NCBI GenBank assembly: GCA_024401295.1
Contig: JAKSLG010000006.1
Span: 54,768 to 118,767, forward strand
DNA length: 64,000 nt
DNA from: Bacteroidales bacterium
Lineage (GTDB): Bacteria; Bacteroidota; Bacteroidia; Bacteroidales; Marinilabiliaceae
Reading direction: 5' to 3'
A model generated the notes under the pieces. That model ran no database searches, was not told the origin of the DNA, and worked only from the letters and a program-made list of their open reading frames with translations. Each line of letters opens with the position of its first letter. The first letter of the stretch is position 1. Below, piece by piece: positions 52,021 to 61,721 of the stretch. The translations under genes were made by a program, and so were the position numbers.

Positions 52021-55000
52021 ATGAGAAAAACTTTATTAACAACAGTTGCGTTTCTCCTATGCTTTATATGTAATGTCGCAGGACAGACAATAAAGGTAAA
52101 TGGAAATGTAACATCACAGTCGGATGGCCAGCCTCTTCCAGGTGCGGCAATCCTTGAAACAGGAACGGGTAACGGAACAGTTACCGATTTCGATGGAAAC
52201 TTCAGTTTTGAAGTAAAAGAAGGTAGCACTATTACAGTATCATTTGTAGGCTTCGAGAAACAGGTTCTTCAGCCAGGTACAGACATGAAGATCGTCCTTG
52301 TCGACGAGTTCATGCTCGAAGACGTAGTAGTGACAGGCTATCAGGTGCAGCGTAAGGCTGACTTGACAGGTGCGGTAGCCGTTGTCGACACTAAGACACT
52401 GGCAACTGCATCCGACCCAGATCCGATGCGAGCACTTCAGGGCCGTATCTCGGGTGTGACAATCACAACAGATGGTTCACCATCGGGCACAGGAACGATT
52501 CGCATTCGTGGTTTTGGTTCGTTCAACGCAAGTCAGGACCCATTGTATGTAATCGATGGTATGCCTACAACTCAGACGCTCAATTCACTCAATTCGGCCG
52601 ATATCGAGAGCATACAGGTGCTCAAGGATGCTGCTTCAGCATCTATATATGGTAGCCGTGCAGCCAATGGTGTGATTATCATCACAACCAAGAAAGGCAA
52701 GAAGAGCAATGGCAAGGTCAATGTAGAGGTCAACGCCAATGTCACAGCTCAGACCTACAACAAGCAGACAATGATGAATCTGAGCAACACAAGCGAATAT
52801 GCTACAGCAATGGCTCAGGCAGCACTCAACGATGGTATGGATCCTGTGCAGTATGCAGCAGTATATGGCTTGGATCTCAATGCATCGTCAGGCACTCAGA
52901 TTAAGGCTTTCGACCCTAAGACAGGCCAGTATGTCAGCTACACAGTCAATGGCCTTTACGATGGTTTCATGAACCAGAAGAAGACAATGCGCTTTAGCGA
53001 TACAGACTGGCTCGATGCAATCTCCCGTACAGGTCTTATTCAGAATTACGATGTGACATTTAGTCGTGGTTCGGACAACGGCAGCACAATGTTCTCTTTC
53101 GGCTATAAGCGTAACGATGGTATCTTGAAACATACCAATTTCCAGAATCTCTCGGCTCGACTTAACAGCGACTATAAGGTAAACAACGTATTCACTATCG
53201 GTGAGAACCTTACAATCACCCATACCGACCAGGTAGGATGCTCTCCAATGGAGAATGCCCTCAAGATGGCTCCAGTTCTTCCAGTATATGAAGAGGACGG
53301 CAAGACATTCTCTGGTCCTGTAGGAGGTATGTCAGACCGTCAGAACCCATTGCGTGAGCTTGTGTGGAACAAAGACAACTCGCTCGGCATCTGGAGAGTC
53401 TTCGGCAACGCATTCGTTGACCTCACTCCTCTCAAGGGACTTACAATCCGTTCTAATTTCGGTATCGACTTCGACACTTCATTCATTCACTCGATATCTA
53501 AGACCTTCTACTCAGACATCATCCAGAGCAATACACCAACGACGACACTCAGCAACGCAAATGATTTGCGAATCAACTGGTCGAACACCGTCACTTACAA
53601 TGTTGACTTCGCCGACATTCATCATGCCAATGTCCTTGGTGGTGTAGAAATATATCGTCAGAAGAGAACCGACTGGAGTGGCTATGCAGAGGAGTTCGCA
53701 ATGGAGACTCTCGATTACATGTGGCCAGATGCAGCAACAGGAACAATGCGTGTAAATGGTGCAGAACATGGTTATGCTCTTGCTTCGTTCTTTGGCAAGC
53801 TCGACTATAATTTCAACGACCTTGTACTTGCATCGTTCACCATTCGTCATGACGGTTCGAGCCGTTTCGGTGAAAACCACAAGTATGGTAACTTCCCAGC
53901 AGCAACCCTCGGCTATCGTGTAAGCCGTCATCTTGAAGGCATCGACTGGATCAACGACCTCAAAGTACGTTACTCGTGGGGTAGAACAGGTAACCAGGAG
54001 ATATCAAACACAGCACGCTACAGCATCTTCATCGCAGACTATGGTGACGACCGTGTGACATCTACAGCATACGACCTCTATTTGCAGGGTTCGGGCATAT
54101 TCCCAAGTGGTTTCCGCACAACTCAGTCGGCAAACCCTAACCTCAAGTGGGAAACAACAACTCAGAGCAATATCGGTATCGACTTCTCGCTCATTGACAA
54201 TCACCTCTTCGGTAATGCCGATTACTACGTGAAGGAGATTACAGATATGCTTATCTCGCCAGCATACCTCGGTTCGAAGGGTGAAGGTGGAGCAAGCTGG
54301 ATCAACGGTCCATCGCTCAAGAACAAAGGTTTCGAAATGAACCTCGGTTGGCGTGATGAGTTGGAATCGGGCTTCGCATACAAGGTAAGCGGCAATCTCG
54401 ACTTCTTCCGCAACACTGTAACATACCTCCCTGCTACAACAACAGGTTCGTATGTTCACACTTCAAAGGAGAACCTCATCGAGGCAAAGAAGCCATACGG
54501 TTCTATCGTAGGATATGTAGCCGACGGATTGTTCCAGTCGAAAGAAGAGGTGTTGGCAAGTGGCCAGCCAGGTGCTCGTGTAGGTGGTCTTAAGTATGCC
54601 GACCTCGATGGCAACGGCGTCATCAATTCAGACGACCAGACATGGATCTTCAATCCAGTGCCAGACTTCTCATACGGTGTAAACATTGAGATGTCGTATA
54701 AGAATGTTGATTTGACAATGTTCTGGCAGGGTGTTGCCGGACAGGATGTATATAACAATCAGAAATTCCAGACCGACTTCTGGAGCATCACCGATGCAGG
54801 TAGCAACAAGGGCAACCGTATGCTCAAGGCTTGGACAATGGACAACAAGAACTCTAAGATTCCTGCCCTTACAACAAGCAACACTGCCGATGAGGGACGC
54901 GCAAGTTCGTACTACGTAGAAAACGGATCGTACCTCAAGCTTCGTACACTTCAGCTTGGCTACAATATGCCAAAGGGTGTAATGGATAAGATTCATGCTT

Positions 55001-55140
55001 CAAATGCTCGTGTTTATGTCAGCGGTCAGAACTTGCTCACCTTCAAGTCGAACAGCTTGACATGCTCAGATCCTGAGAATCCAAACTGGGCATATCCAAC
55101 AACAACTTCATTCACATTCGGTGTTCAACTTGGCTTCTAA
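52021..55140 (+). CDS. SusC-like TonB-dependent outer-membrane transporter
   Basis: A 1039-residue transporter. A signal peptide (to about 21) precedes a carboxypeptidase-regulatory-like domain (about 24-100; GAAILETGTGNGTVTDFDG), a TonB-box region (DVVVTGYQVQ), a plug (residues ~115-225; SIQVLKDAASASIYGSRAA), and a 22-strand barrel ending FTFGVQLGF. It moves oligosaccharides (here most likely fructo-oligosaccharides) across the outer membrane using TonB energy. It heads the fructan operon and is followed by susD after 26 bases. Confidence 0.95.
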   Translation: MRKTLLTTVAFLLCFICNVAGQTIKVNGNVTSQSDGQPLPGAAILETGTGNGTVTDFDGNFSFEVKEGSTITVSFVGFEKQVLQPGTDMKIVLVDEFMLEDVVVTGYQVQRKADLTGAVAVVDTKTLATASDPDPMRALQGRISGVTITTDGSPSGTGTIRIRGFGSFNASQDPLYVIDGMPTTQTLNSLNSADIESIQVLKDAASASIYGSRAANGVIIITTKKGKKSNGKVNVEVNANVTAQTYNKQTMMNLSNTSEYATAMAQAALNDGMDPVQYAAVYGLDLNASSGTQIKAFDPKTGQYVSYTVNGLYDGFMNQKKTMRFSDTDWLDAISRTGLIQNYDVTFSRGSDNGSTMFSFGYKRNDGILKHTNFQNLSARLNSDYKVNNVFTIGENLTITHTDQVGCSPMENALKMAPVLPVYEEDGKTFSGPVGGMSDRQNPLRELVWNKDNSLGIWRVFGNAFVDLTPLKGLTIRSNFGIDFDTSFIHSISKTFYSDIIQSNTPTTTLSNANDLRINWSNTVTYNVDFADIHHANVLGGVEIYRQKRTDWSGYAEEFAMETLDYMWPDAATGTMRVNGAEHGYALASFFGKLDYNFNDLVLASFTIRHDGSSRFGENHKYGNFPAATLGYRVSRHLEGIDWINDLKVRYSWGRTGNQEISNTARYSIFIADYGDDRVTSTAYDLYLQGSGIFPSGFRTTQSANPNLKWETTTQSNIGIDFSLIDNHLFGNADYYVKEITDMLISPAYLGSKGEGGASWINGPSLKNKGFEMNLGWRDELESGFAYKVSGNLDFFRNTVTYLPATTTGSYVHTSKENLIEAKKPYGSIVGYVADGLFQSKEEVLASGQPGARVGGLKYADLDGNGVINSDDQTWIFNPVPDFSYGVNIEMSYKNVDLTMFWQGVAGQDVYNNQKFQTDFWSITDAGSNKGNRMLKAWTMDNKNSKIPALTTSNTADEGRASSYYVENGSYLKLRTLQLGYNMPKGVMDKIHASNARVYVSGQNLLTFKSNSLTCSDPENPNWAYPTTTSFTFGVQLGF

Positions 55141-55166
55141 TGACGAAGCGATAATGAAAAGATAAT

Positions 55167-56909
55167 ATGAACAAGACAAGATATATCTATATGGCAGCAG
55201 CGATGCTCGGCATGGGTGCGCTGACAAGCTGCGATGACTTCATAGACGTTCCGCCTACAGGTGTCATCAACGACGAACTCGCATACAGCGAACCAGAGAA
55301 GCTCTGCACATCGGCATACGCAATGCTTGGCGACTGCTGGTATACATACCCATTCAACCTCTGGCCATTTGGCGACGTAGCCAGCGACGACGCATTCAAG
55401 GGCGGTAGTGGTACCAACGACACCAACTGGCACAGTGTAGAGGTGTGGAGCAACCTTACAGCTGCCAACCCAGACCACAACGATGAACTCTGGTATCATC
55501 TCTACTGCGCAATCTCTCGTTGCAACAGAGCATTGGTATCTCTCGATCAGTATGGCGACAGCAAGCTCGGTAGCGAGACTACCAAGCAGCGAATTGGTGA
55601 GATGAAATTTATCCGTGCACACTTCTACTTCAAGCTTGCCGAACTCTTCTATCAGGTACCTTGGTGTGACGAGTCAGTTATGCTCAACGACCTCGTAGAG
55701 AGCACACGCAACGACGAATTGACTCACGATCAGCTCATGCAGAAGATTGTTGCCGACTTTGAAGAGGCATATAACGTATTGCCAGCCACTCAGACCGATG
55801 GCGGTCGTGTGACAAAGATTGCAGCAGCAGCCTACTTGGCTAAGTGCCATCTCTATATGGCGTACGGCGACGGCTACGAGGCGACTACTGGCTACTCAAA
55901 GGTAGACAAGGCTCACATGAACAAGGTTATCGAGTATACAGATGTAGTTGCAAACTCGCAGTTTGGCTATCTTGAAGACTATGGCGACATATTCTTGCCA
56001 GAGTATAAGAACTCTAAGGAGAGTGTCTTTGCAGTTCAGACATCTCACTACACAGAAGATAACACAGTGAAGGGACGTGCTAACTGGTCGAACACTCTCA
56101 ACGGCTGCTGGGGCATCTGGTCGAAGGGCTGGGATTTCCATAAGCCATCACAGAACCTCGTCAACGCGTTCAAGACACAGGATGGTCTGCCAATGTTCAA
56201 CGACTACGACAAGGAGCATAACTCATATCCAGTGCGTGGCGTCGCATCGGCTCAGAAGTATGACCCACGTCTGTTCCACACAGTAGGCATGCCAAGCTGG
56301 CCATACAAATATGAGGAGAACCTCACAATGACAAAGGACAACTCGCGTAACCCAAGCACATACGGCTACTATACTTCAATTAAGGAAGTGCCAATGCGCT
56401 CACAGGGTGAGACCTACGTAGAGAACACATGGCAGTCATTTGCAATGAACGACTATATCTTCCGTTTCAGCGATGTGATGCTTATGCGTGCAGAGGCACT
56501 TATCGAGACAGACAATCTCAACGACGCTCGCTCTATCATCAACGATATCCGCATGCGTGCTAAGAACTCAATCATGAAGCATATCGCCTACGCTCAAGAC
56601 TATTGCGACATTGCAACCTATACCGACTTCCCAAACAAGGATTATGCTCGTCAGGCTCTTCGTTGGGAGCGTCGTATTGAGCTCGGCATGGAGAGCAGCC
56701 GATTCTTCGACCTTCGCCGTTGGGGCATGGCATCAGAGACACTCAACAAGTTCTTTGAGTCGGAAGTTAACGACAACTACGATGGTCAGGAATATGCCAA
56801 GTACTATAAGGATGCACATTTTACAGCTGGCAAGAACGAGTATTGGCCACTTCCATACAACCAGATGTTCTATGTTCCAGGTCTCTACACTCAAAACAAG
56901 GGATACTAA
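55167..56909 (+). CDS. SusD-like outer-membrane lipoprotein
   Basis: A 580-residue surface lipoprotein (lipobox LTSC, Cys 22). The N-terminal tetratricopeptide-like SusD fold has FIDVPPTGVINDELAYS and the conserved R-x-x-R-A-H-F-Y-F segment seen here as KFIRAHFYFKLAELF. The C-terminal RagB/SusD domain has ALRWERRIELGMESSRFFDLRRWG. It caps SusC and binds incoming glycan. The gene is 26 bases after susC and 18 before the DUF4960 gene. Confidence 0.95.
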   Translation: MNKTRYIYMAAAMLGMGALTSCDDFIDVPPTGVINDELAYSEPEKLCTSAYAMLGDCWYTYPFNLWPFGDVASDDAFKGGSGTNDTNWHSVEVWSNLTAANPDHNDELWYHLYCAISRCNRALVSLDQYGDSKLGSETTKQRIGEMKFIRAHFYFKLAELFYQVPWCDESVMLNDLVESTRNDELTHDQLMQKIVADFEEAYNVLPATQTDGGRVTKIAAAAYLAKCHLYMAYGDGYEATTGYSKVDKAHMNKVIEYTDVVANSQFGYLEDYGDIFLPEYKNSKESVFAVQTSHYTEDNTVKGRANWSNTLNGCWGIWSKGWDFHKPSQNLVNAFKTQDGLPMFNDYDKEHNSYPVRGVASAQKYDPRLFHTVGMPSWPYKYEENLTMTKDNSRNPSTYGYYTSIKEVPMRSQGETYVENTWQSFAMNDYIFRFSDVMLMRAEALIETDNLNDARSIINDIRMRAKNSIMKHIAYAQDYCDIATYTDFPNKDYARQALRWERRIELGMESSRFFDLRRWGMASETLNKFFESEVNDNYDGQEYAKYYKDAHFTAGKNEYWPLPYNQMFYVPGLYTQNKGY

Positions 56910-56927
56910 TAGTTTAATATTCAAATC

Positions 56928-58433
56928 ATGAAAAAGATATCATTATATATTCTGGCATTGGCAGCAGTTTGTCTGTCATCGTGCCAGGACAAAGACTACG
57001 AGTGCTCAGAGATGATTCTCAGCAGCATCGACGCCTCTACAATCGAGGGCAAGCTTGTAGGCGACGACTACATCCTCTCATGGCCTGCACTCAGCAATGG
57101 CCTTCAGATGCAGGTTACTCGCTATAAGGGAGAGACTAATGATGGTTCGGTAGTAGTAGACGGCAATCAGTATGTTCATTCTACTGTCAATACTAACATC
57201 GACTTCACATACGTTCTCAAGGTGACAGACGGTGTAAACCTCTCTAATGGTTCTATCGTCAAGTATAAGCGTGAGGGTGCTGATATGATCAGTGGTTTGG
57301 GTATGAGCCAGCTCGACAAGGCAAATGGTTACGATGCTAAGGTTGAATGGGCTCAGCCATCGGAGACTGACAATATCATCCTGACAGCAGACAATGGCAA
57401 GGGCCGCACAATAAACGAGACAATAAGCGGCACAGCAACAAGCTATATCATCTCCGATGTTATCGATGGTGAGGAGTGGACAGTGACATTGGTTGCCAAG
57501 AATGCCAAGGGTTCGTCGCTCTCTACTGCAACATCGCTTAAGATAGGTAAGACGCTTATCGGTTTCCTCGGTGTCTACGCTACTGCCGACGAGTGTGTAG
57601 CCGATGGTGATGACGACGAAGCAAGTGCATGGCTTTGGCTCCACAGCGAATATCCAACAGCACGCTACGTCAGCTTCAGCGACATAGAGAGCGCCGAAGA
57701 CCTTGCTCCATTCCGTGTTCTCTTCTGGCTTCGCGACCTCGAAGGTGTTGGTGAAGGCGAAGTGCTCAATATGCCAGATGTCGTTAAAGCAGCTACTCCT
57801 GCGGTAAGCGAATGGTATAAGAATGGAGGTTCACTTCTCCTTTGGAGCCATGCAATGCCATGGGTAGAGACTCTTGGTCGTATTCCTGAAGGCTCTATTG
57901 TTGGTAACGATCATGCCATAGGTACAGGAGAAGGCGGATGGAACCCAGATACATGGAAGATGGCAGTTGCTCTCCATCCTGGTAGCCGCTTCAAGAAGGA
58001 TTTTTCTGATCACCCTATATATCGCGGTCTTGAAGTTGAGACGACCGACCGAACCAAGCTCATCGCTATGAAGGGTGCAGGTTGGACCGAAGACCACAAC
58101 TGTCTGTTCTTCAACTACCCATCGGCTCTCACTGGCATTGGCAATCAGGAAGAGGCTTGCTACAACACTCTCACTGAGGTCTATGGCATCTATCCTCTTG
58201 CGACATGGGATAGTCAGATCGACTGGGTAAGCCAGCTCAACATCTGGGAAGCTCGTCAGGGCGACACAGATTTCAAGGGTACTATCCTCTGCGTTGGTAA
58301 TGGTGGTTGCGAGTTCTCGCTCAAGAATGCCGACGGAACACCAGACAAGAGTGCTTATCCAAAGAACAATCCATATCAGGATAATGTTCTTCAGTTGGCC
58401 AAGAACTCACTCGAGTACCTGAAGACAAGATAA
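56928..58433 (+). CDS. DUF4960 surface lipoprotein, probable fructan-binding protein
   Basis: A 501-residue lipoprotein (lipobox CLSSC, Cys 19). Two Ig/FN3-like N-terminal domains (about 30-205) are followed by the DUF4960 domain (about 210-500), with LIGFLGVYATADECV, EWYKNGGSLLLWSHAMPWVE and GTILCVGNGGCEFSLKN. DUF4960 occurs in SusE-position lipoproteins of fructan loci, such as BT1761 of B. thetaiotaomicron, which binds levan. Hence glycan binding at the cell surface is inferred. A hairpin lies between this gene and the GH32 gene. Confidence 0.8.
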   Translation: MKKISLYILALAAVCLSSCQDKDYECSEMILSSIDASTIEGKLVGDDYILSWPALSNGLQMQVTRYKGETNDGSVVVDGNQYVHSTVNTNIDFTYVLKVTDGVNLSNGSIVKYKREGADMISGLGMSQLDKANGYDAKVEWAQPSETDNIILTADNGKGRTINETISGTATSYIISDVIDGEEWTVTLVAKNAKGSSLSTATSLKIGKTLIGFLGVYATADECVADGDDDEASAWLWLHSEYPTARYVSFSDIESAEDLAPFRVLFWLRDLEGVGEGEVLNMPDVVKAATPAVSEWYKNGGSLLLWSHAMPWVETLGRIPEGSIVGNDHAIGTGEGGWNPDTWKMAVALHPGSRFKKDFSDHPIYRGLEVETTDRTKLIAMKGAGWTEDHNCLFFNYPSALTGIGNQEEACYNTLTEVYGIYPLATWDSQIDWVSQLNIWEARQGDTDFKGTILCVGNGGCEFSLKNADGTPDKSAYPKNNPYQDNVLQLAKNSLEYLKTR

Positions 58434-58453
58434 AAGAAGAATATGTTTATAGT

Positions 58454-58484
58454 GGCAAGACAGATGAGTGAAACCTGTCTTGCC
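58454..58484 (+). repeat. Intra-operon hairpin between binding protein and GH32 genes
   Basis: A perfect ten-base stem GGCAAGACAG/CTGTCTTGCC with an 11-base loop. There is no T-run, so it is not a simple terminator. It may protect the upstream mRNA 3' end or act as a partial attenuator. Confidence 0.6.
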
Positions 58485-58511
58485 CATAAACAACAAACAA
58501 AACTAACCACA

Positions 58512-60032
58512 ATGAACATGACCTCTTATCGAATATTATCTATAGCAGCATGTTGCATCATGATGCAGACTGGCTGTAAGGATGATTGTGGCACTACTGA
58601 ACCCATCGATATCAATAACTCAGAGGCCACCGACACCACCACACAGGTAGAAAAGCCTAATCTATATACCGATAAATATAGACCACAGGTGCATTTCACT
58701 CCAGCTAAAAACTGGATGAACGATCCTAACGGCATGGTATATGACAACGGCACATGGCATCTGTTTTATCAGTATAATCCCTATGCTAACAACTGGGGCA
58801 ATATGTCGTGGGGCCATGCGACGAGCACCGACCTCATCCATTGGAATGAGCAGGATGTAGCTCTGACACGCGACAAGCTTGGCGACATCTTCTCGGGCAG
58901 TGCAGTAATCGACCATGAAGGTACGGCTGGCTTTGGCAAGGATGCTATGGTCTGTCTCTATACTAGCAGTGGTAGTCGTCAGCAGCAGTCGATGGCTTAT
59001 AGCACAGATCATGGTAAGACGTTCAATGTGTTTGCAGGCAACCCTATCATCGCTAATACCGATAAGGACGACTTCCGCGACCCAAAATTGTTCTGGCATG
59101 CCGATTCAAAGCAATGGATTATGTCGCTCGCTCGTGGATGGCAGTATGCGATAGATTTCTATGCTTCCAACGACCTCAAGAGTTGGCATTTCTTAAGTTC
59201 ATTCAATACTCCAGAGTATGTACGTTGCAACAAAGGCCAATGGGAATGTCCCGACATGATAAAGCTGGGTGACAAGTGGGTGCTCATTGTCAGCACCAAT
59301 CCAGGCGGTCCTGTTAGTGGTAGCGGCACAATGTATTTTATTGGCGATTTCGATGGCGAACAGTTTGTTGCCGATCCTTCTGAATACCCTATGTGGCTCG
59401 ACTATGGAATGGACAACTATGCTGGTGTCACATGGTCGAATACAGGCGACAGAAAAGTGCTTATAGGCTGGATGAACAATTGGAACTATGCAGGCGATGT
59501 ACCTTGCGACCCATGGCGATCGGCAATGACACTACCACGCGAACTCTCACTTACCAACATAGATGGCAACAACTATCTGTGCAGTAAGGTAGTTGGCGAA
59601 ATAGATGCCATTGCAAGTGATTGGAAGGCAATAGACGGCGATCTACCATCAGCGCAAGCCTATCATGTGAAGGTGACGGTTGATATGACCTCTAATCACA
59701 CTATTCAACTTGCCAATGGGCAAGGAGAGCACTTTGATATAGATGTCAAGGGTGTTGCTCGCTTGTTGATAGCACGTCGCAATGCGCAGACAGGTGCAAG
59801 CTCTTTCAATGGCTCGTTCTCTATACCTGCAGCCCAGGCACCAATCCGATCTGCTGCATCAGAACTGACAATCGACATTTTCATCGACAGGTCGTCTGTT
59901 GAGGTAATTACCGAAGATGGAACAACGAGTCTGACAAACCTCGTATTCCCAAGCTCTATCTATAATGCTGTTAAGGTCGACGGCAACGCCAATATTGGCA
60001 GTTTCCGCACACTTGAAGGCATTTGGAAATAA
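58512..60032 (+). CDS. GH32 fructan hydrolase, lipoprotein (surface)
   Basis: The start at 58512 (MNMTSYRILSIAACCIMMQ) gives 506 residues with a lipobox (MQTGC). An in-frame ATG at 58443 would put the signal peptide internally and contain the hairpin. GH32 catalytic motifs are WMNDPNG with nucleophile Asp71, FRDPK with Asp190, and WECPD with acid/base Glu245. A C-terminal beta-sandwich (about 370-506) completes the fold. A surface location suggests cutting long fructan before import. Inulin versus levan and endo versus exo action cannot be decided. Confidence 0.92.
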   Translation: MNMTSYRILSIAACCIMMQTGCKDDCGTTEPIDINNSEATDTTTQVEKPNLYTDKYRPQVHFTPAKNWMNDPNGMVYDNGTWHLFYQYNPYANNWGNMSWGHATSTDLIHWNEQDVALTRDKLGDIFSGSAVIDHEGTAGFGKDAMVCLYTSSGSRQQQSMAYSTDHGKTFNVFAGNPIIANTDKDDFRDPKLFWHADSKQWIMSLARGWQYAIDFYASNDLKSWHFLSSFNTPEYVRCNKGQWECPDMIKLGDKWVLIVSTNPGGPVSGSGTMYFIGDFDGEQFVADPSEYPMWLDYGMDNYAGVTWSNTGDRKVLIGWMNNWNYAGDVPCDPWRSAMTLPRELSLTNIDGNNYLCSKVVGEIDAIASDWKAIDGDLPSAQAYHVKVTVDMTSNHTIQLANGQGEHFDIDVKGVARLLIARRNAQTGASSFNGSFSIPAAQAPIRSAASELTIDIFIDRSSVEVITEDGTTSLTNLVFPSSIYNAVKVDGNANIGSFRTLEGIWK

Positions 60033-60059
60033 AAAAACAAACAATCAAACTATACCGTT

Positions 60060-61721
60060 ATGAAAAAAAGATTTTTCGTGGCAATCTGCTTCGCATTAAG
60101 TTCTGTGCTGAACTTTGCAGCCGACAAGAACGTGCGTCCAGAGCCGCTTGCTGGTGGCAACATAGCCATCCGCATCGATGCCAACGAGCAGAGCAAGTAC
60201 CTCCTTCTGCCTATAGAAGAGAAGGCCGACGAGGCTCGCATGCAGATTATCGTCAACAACGATCTCCGACGCAATCTCTATGTCAGACTTGCAAGGGGAC
60301 ATGTAGACTATTACATGCCTGTGCTTCTTGACGAGTTCCGTGGCAACGAAATAACTGTTATAACTCATGTGGGTGACTATGCCAAGACTGCTTGCATGAG
60401 CGAATTCAAACTTAGTGATTCATTCGATAAATCAAACAAAGAGGCTTTCCGCCCTGCTTTTCACCATACACCTGTCTATGGCTGGATGAACGACCCTAAT
60501 GGCATGTTCTATCTTGATGGCAAGTGGCACCTTTTCTTCCAGTATAATCCTTACGGCTCGATGTGGGGCAATATGAACTGGGCACACGCTACGAGCATCG
60601 ACCTCATCAATTGGAATGACGAAGGGATAGCTATCGCTCCCGATGCACTTGGCTCTATCTTCTCTGGCTCGTGTGTAGTCGACAAAGAGGGAACTGCAGG
60701 CTTTGGCGAGGGCGCCGTTGTAGCACTATATACCAGTGCTGGCGATGTGCAGTGCCAGTCGCTTGCTTACTCGGTTGATGGTGGACAGACATTTACCAAA
60801 TATGCAGGCAATCCTATTCTCACTTCCGACATACCCGACTTCCGCGACCCTAACATGTTCTGGAACGAAGATATAAAAGCTTGGAATCTCATCCTCGCCT
60901 GTGGCCAGGAGATGCGTATATACTCATCACCCGACTTGAAGAATTGGAAAGAGGAGTCGAGCTTTGGCTCTGAATTGGGCTGCCATGGTGGTGTTTGGGA
61001 ATGTCCCGACCTTATGAAGATAAGCACTCTCGATGGCAAGACAAGCAAATGGGTGCTTTTCTGCAACATCAATCCTGGTGGACCTGCTGGTGGCAGTGCA
61101 ACACAGTATTTCATAGGCAACTTCGATGGCCATACATTTACTGTTGATTCAGAATCGCGTTATGCAAATGGCAATTCGTTGTGGCAAGATTATGGCAAAG
61201 ACCATTATGCCACTGTCAGCTTCAGCAATGCGCCAGATGGTCGTCATACGATGATAGCTTGGATGAGCAACTGGCAATATGCCAACGATGTGCCAACAAT
61301 GCAATATCGCAGTGCCAACAGCATAGCCCGTGAGCCGTTCCTCTATTATGGTGCCGACAAGCAGCTCTATATGGGAAGCCGTCCGTCGCCAGAATATGAT
61401 AATAAGGGCTTGGACAAGAACGTAAAGATAAAAGGCAGCTGCAAGATACGTCTTTCCAACGACGAGGGACAGGAGATGGTCTTCACTTACGACCAGAAAG
61501 CCATGACTCTCACTTGCGACCGCAGCAAGAGCGGCATCAAAGACTTCAGCGCCGACTTCGATGTCAATGCTGTAGCACCAGTGCGCAACAAGCTTACTTC
61601 ACTCCGCATATTCATCGACAACAGTTCAATCGAGCTGTTTGGCAACAATGGCGAAGTTGTGATGACTAGCCTTGTATTCCCAAATTCTCCACTCAAAAAC
61701 GTAAAAATAGAGAAACTATGA
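60060..61721 (+). CDS. GH32 fructan hydrolase with N-terminal DUF4980 domain (periplasmic)
   Basis: A 553-residue exported enzyme with a signal peptide (MKKRFFVAICFALSSVLNFA) and no lipobox, so periplasmic. An N-terminal DUF4980 region (about 25-120; EQSKYLLLPIEEKADEARM) precedes GH32 with WMNDPNG (nucleophile Asp145), FRDPN (Asp263) and WECPD (Glu314). The C-terminal sandwich has FIDNSSIELFGN. It likely releases fructose from imported oligosaccharides. It follows the surface GH32 by 27 bases, and its stop overlaps the transporter start by four bases (ATGA). Confidence 0.92.
   Translation: MKKRFFVAICFALSSVLNFAADKNVRPEPLAGGNIAIRIDANEQSKYLLLPIEEKADEARMQIIVNNDLRRNLYVRLARGHVDYYMPVLLDEFRGNEITVITHVGDYAKTACMSEFKLSDSFDKSNKEAFRPAFHHTPVYGWMNDPNGMFYLDGKWHLFFQYNPYGSMWGNMNWAHATSIDLINWNDEGIAIAPDALGSIFSGSCVVDKEGTAGFGEGAVVALYTSAGDVQCQSLAYSVDGGQTFTKYAGNPILTSDIPDFRDPNMFWNEDIKAWNLILACGQEMRIYSSPDLKNWKEESSFGSELGCHGGVWECPDLMKISTLDGKTSKWVLFCNINPGGPAGGSATQYFIGNFDGHTFTVDSESRYANGNSLWQDYGKDHYATVSFSNAPDGRHTMIAWMSNWQYANDVPTMQYRSANSIAREPFLYYGADKQLYMGSRPSPEYDNKGLDKNVKIKGSCKIRLSNDEGQEMVFTYDQKAMTLTCDRSKSGIKDFSADFDVNAVAPVRNKLTSLRIFIDNSSIELFGNNGEVVMTSLVFPNSPLKNVKIEKL

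Noticed and set aside
58443-58511. Upstream start for the surface GH32
   Set aside because: It would place the lipoprotein signal peptide internally and translate through the hairpin at 58454-58484.
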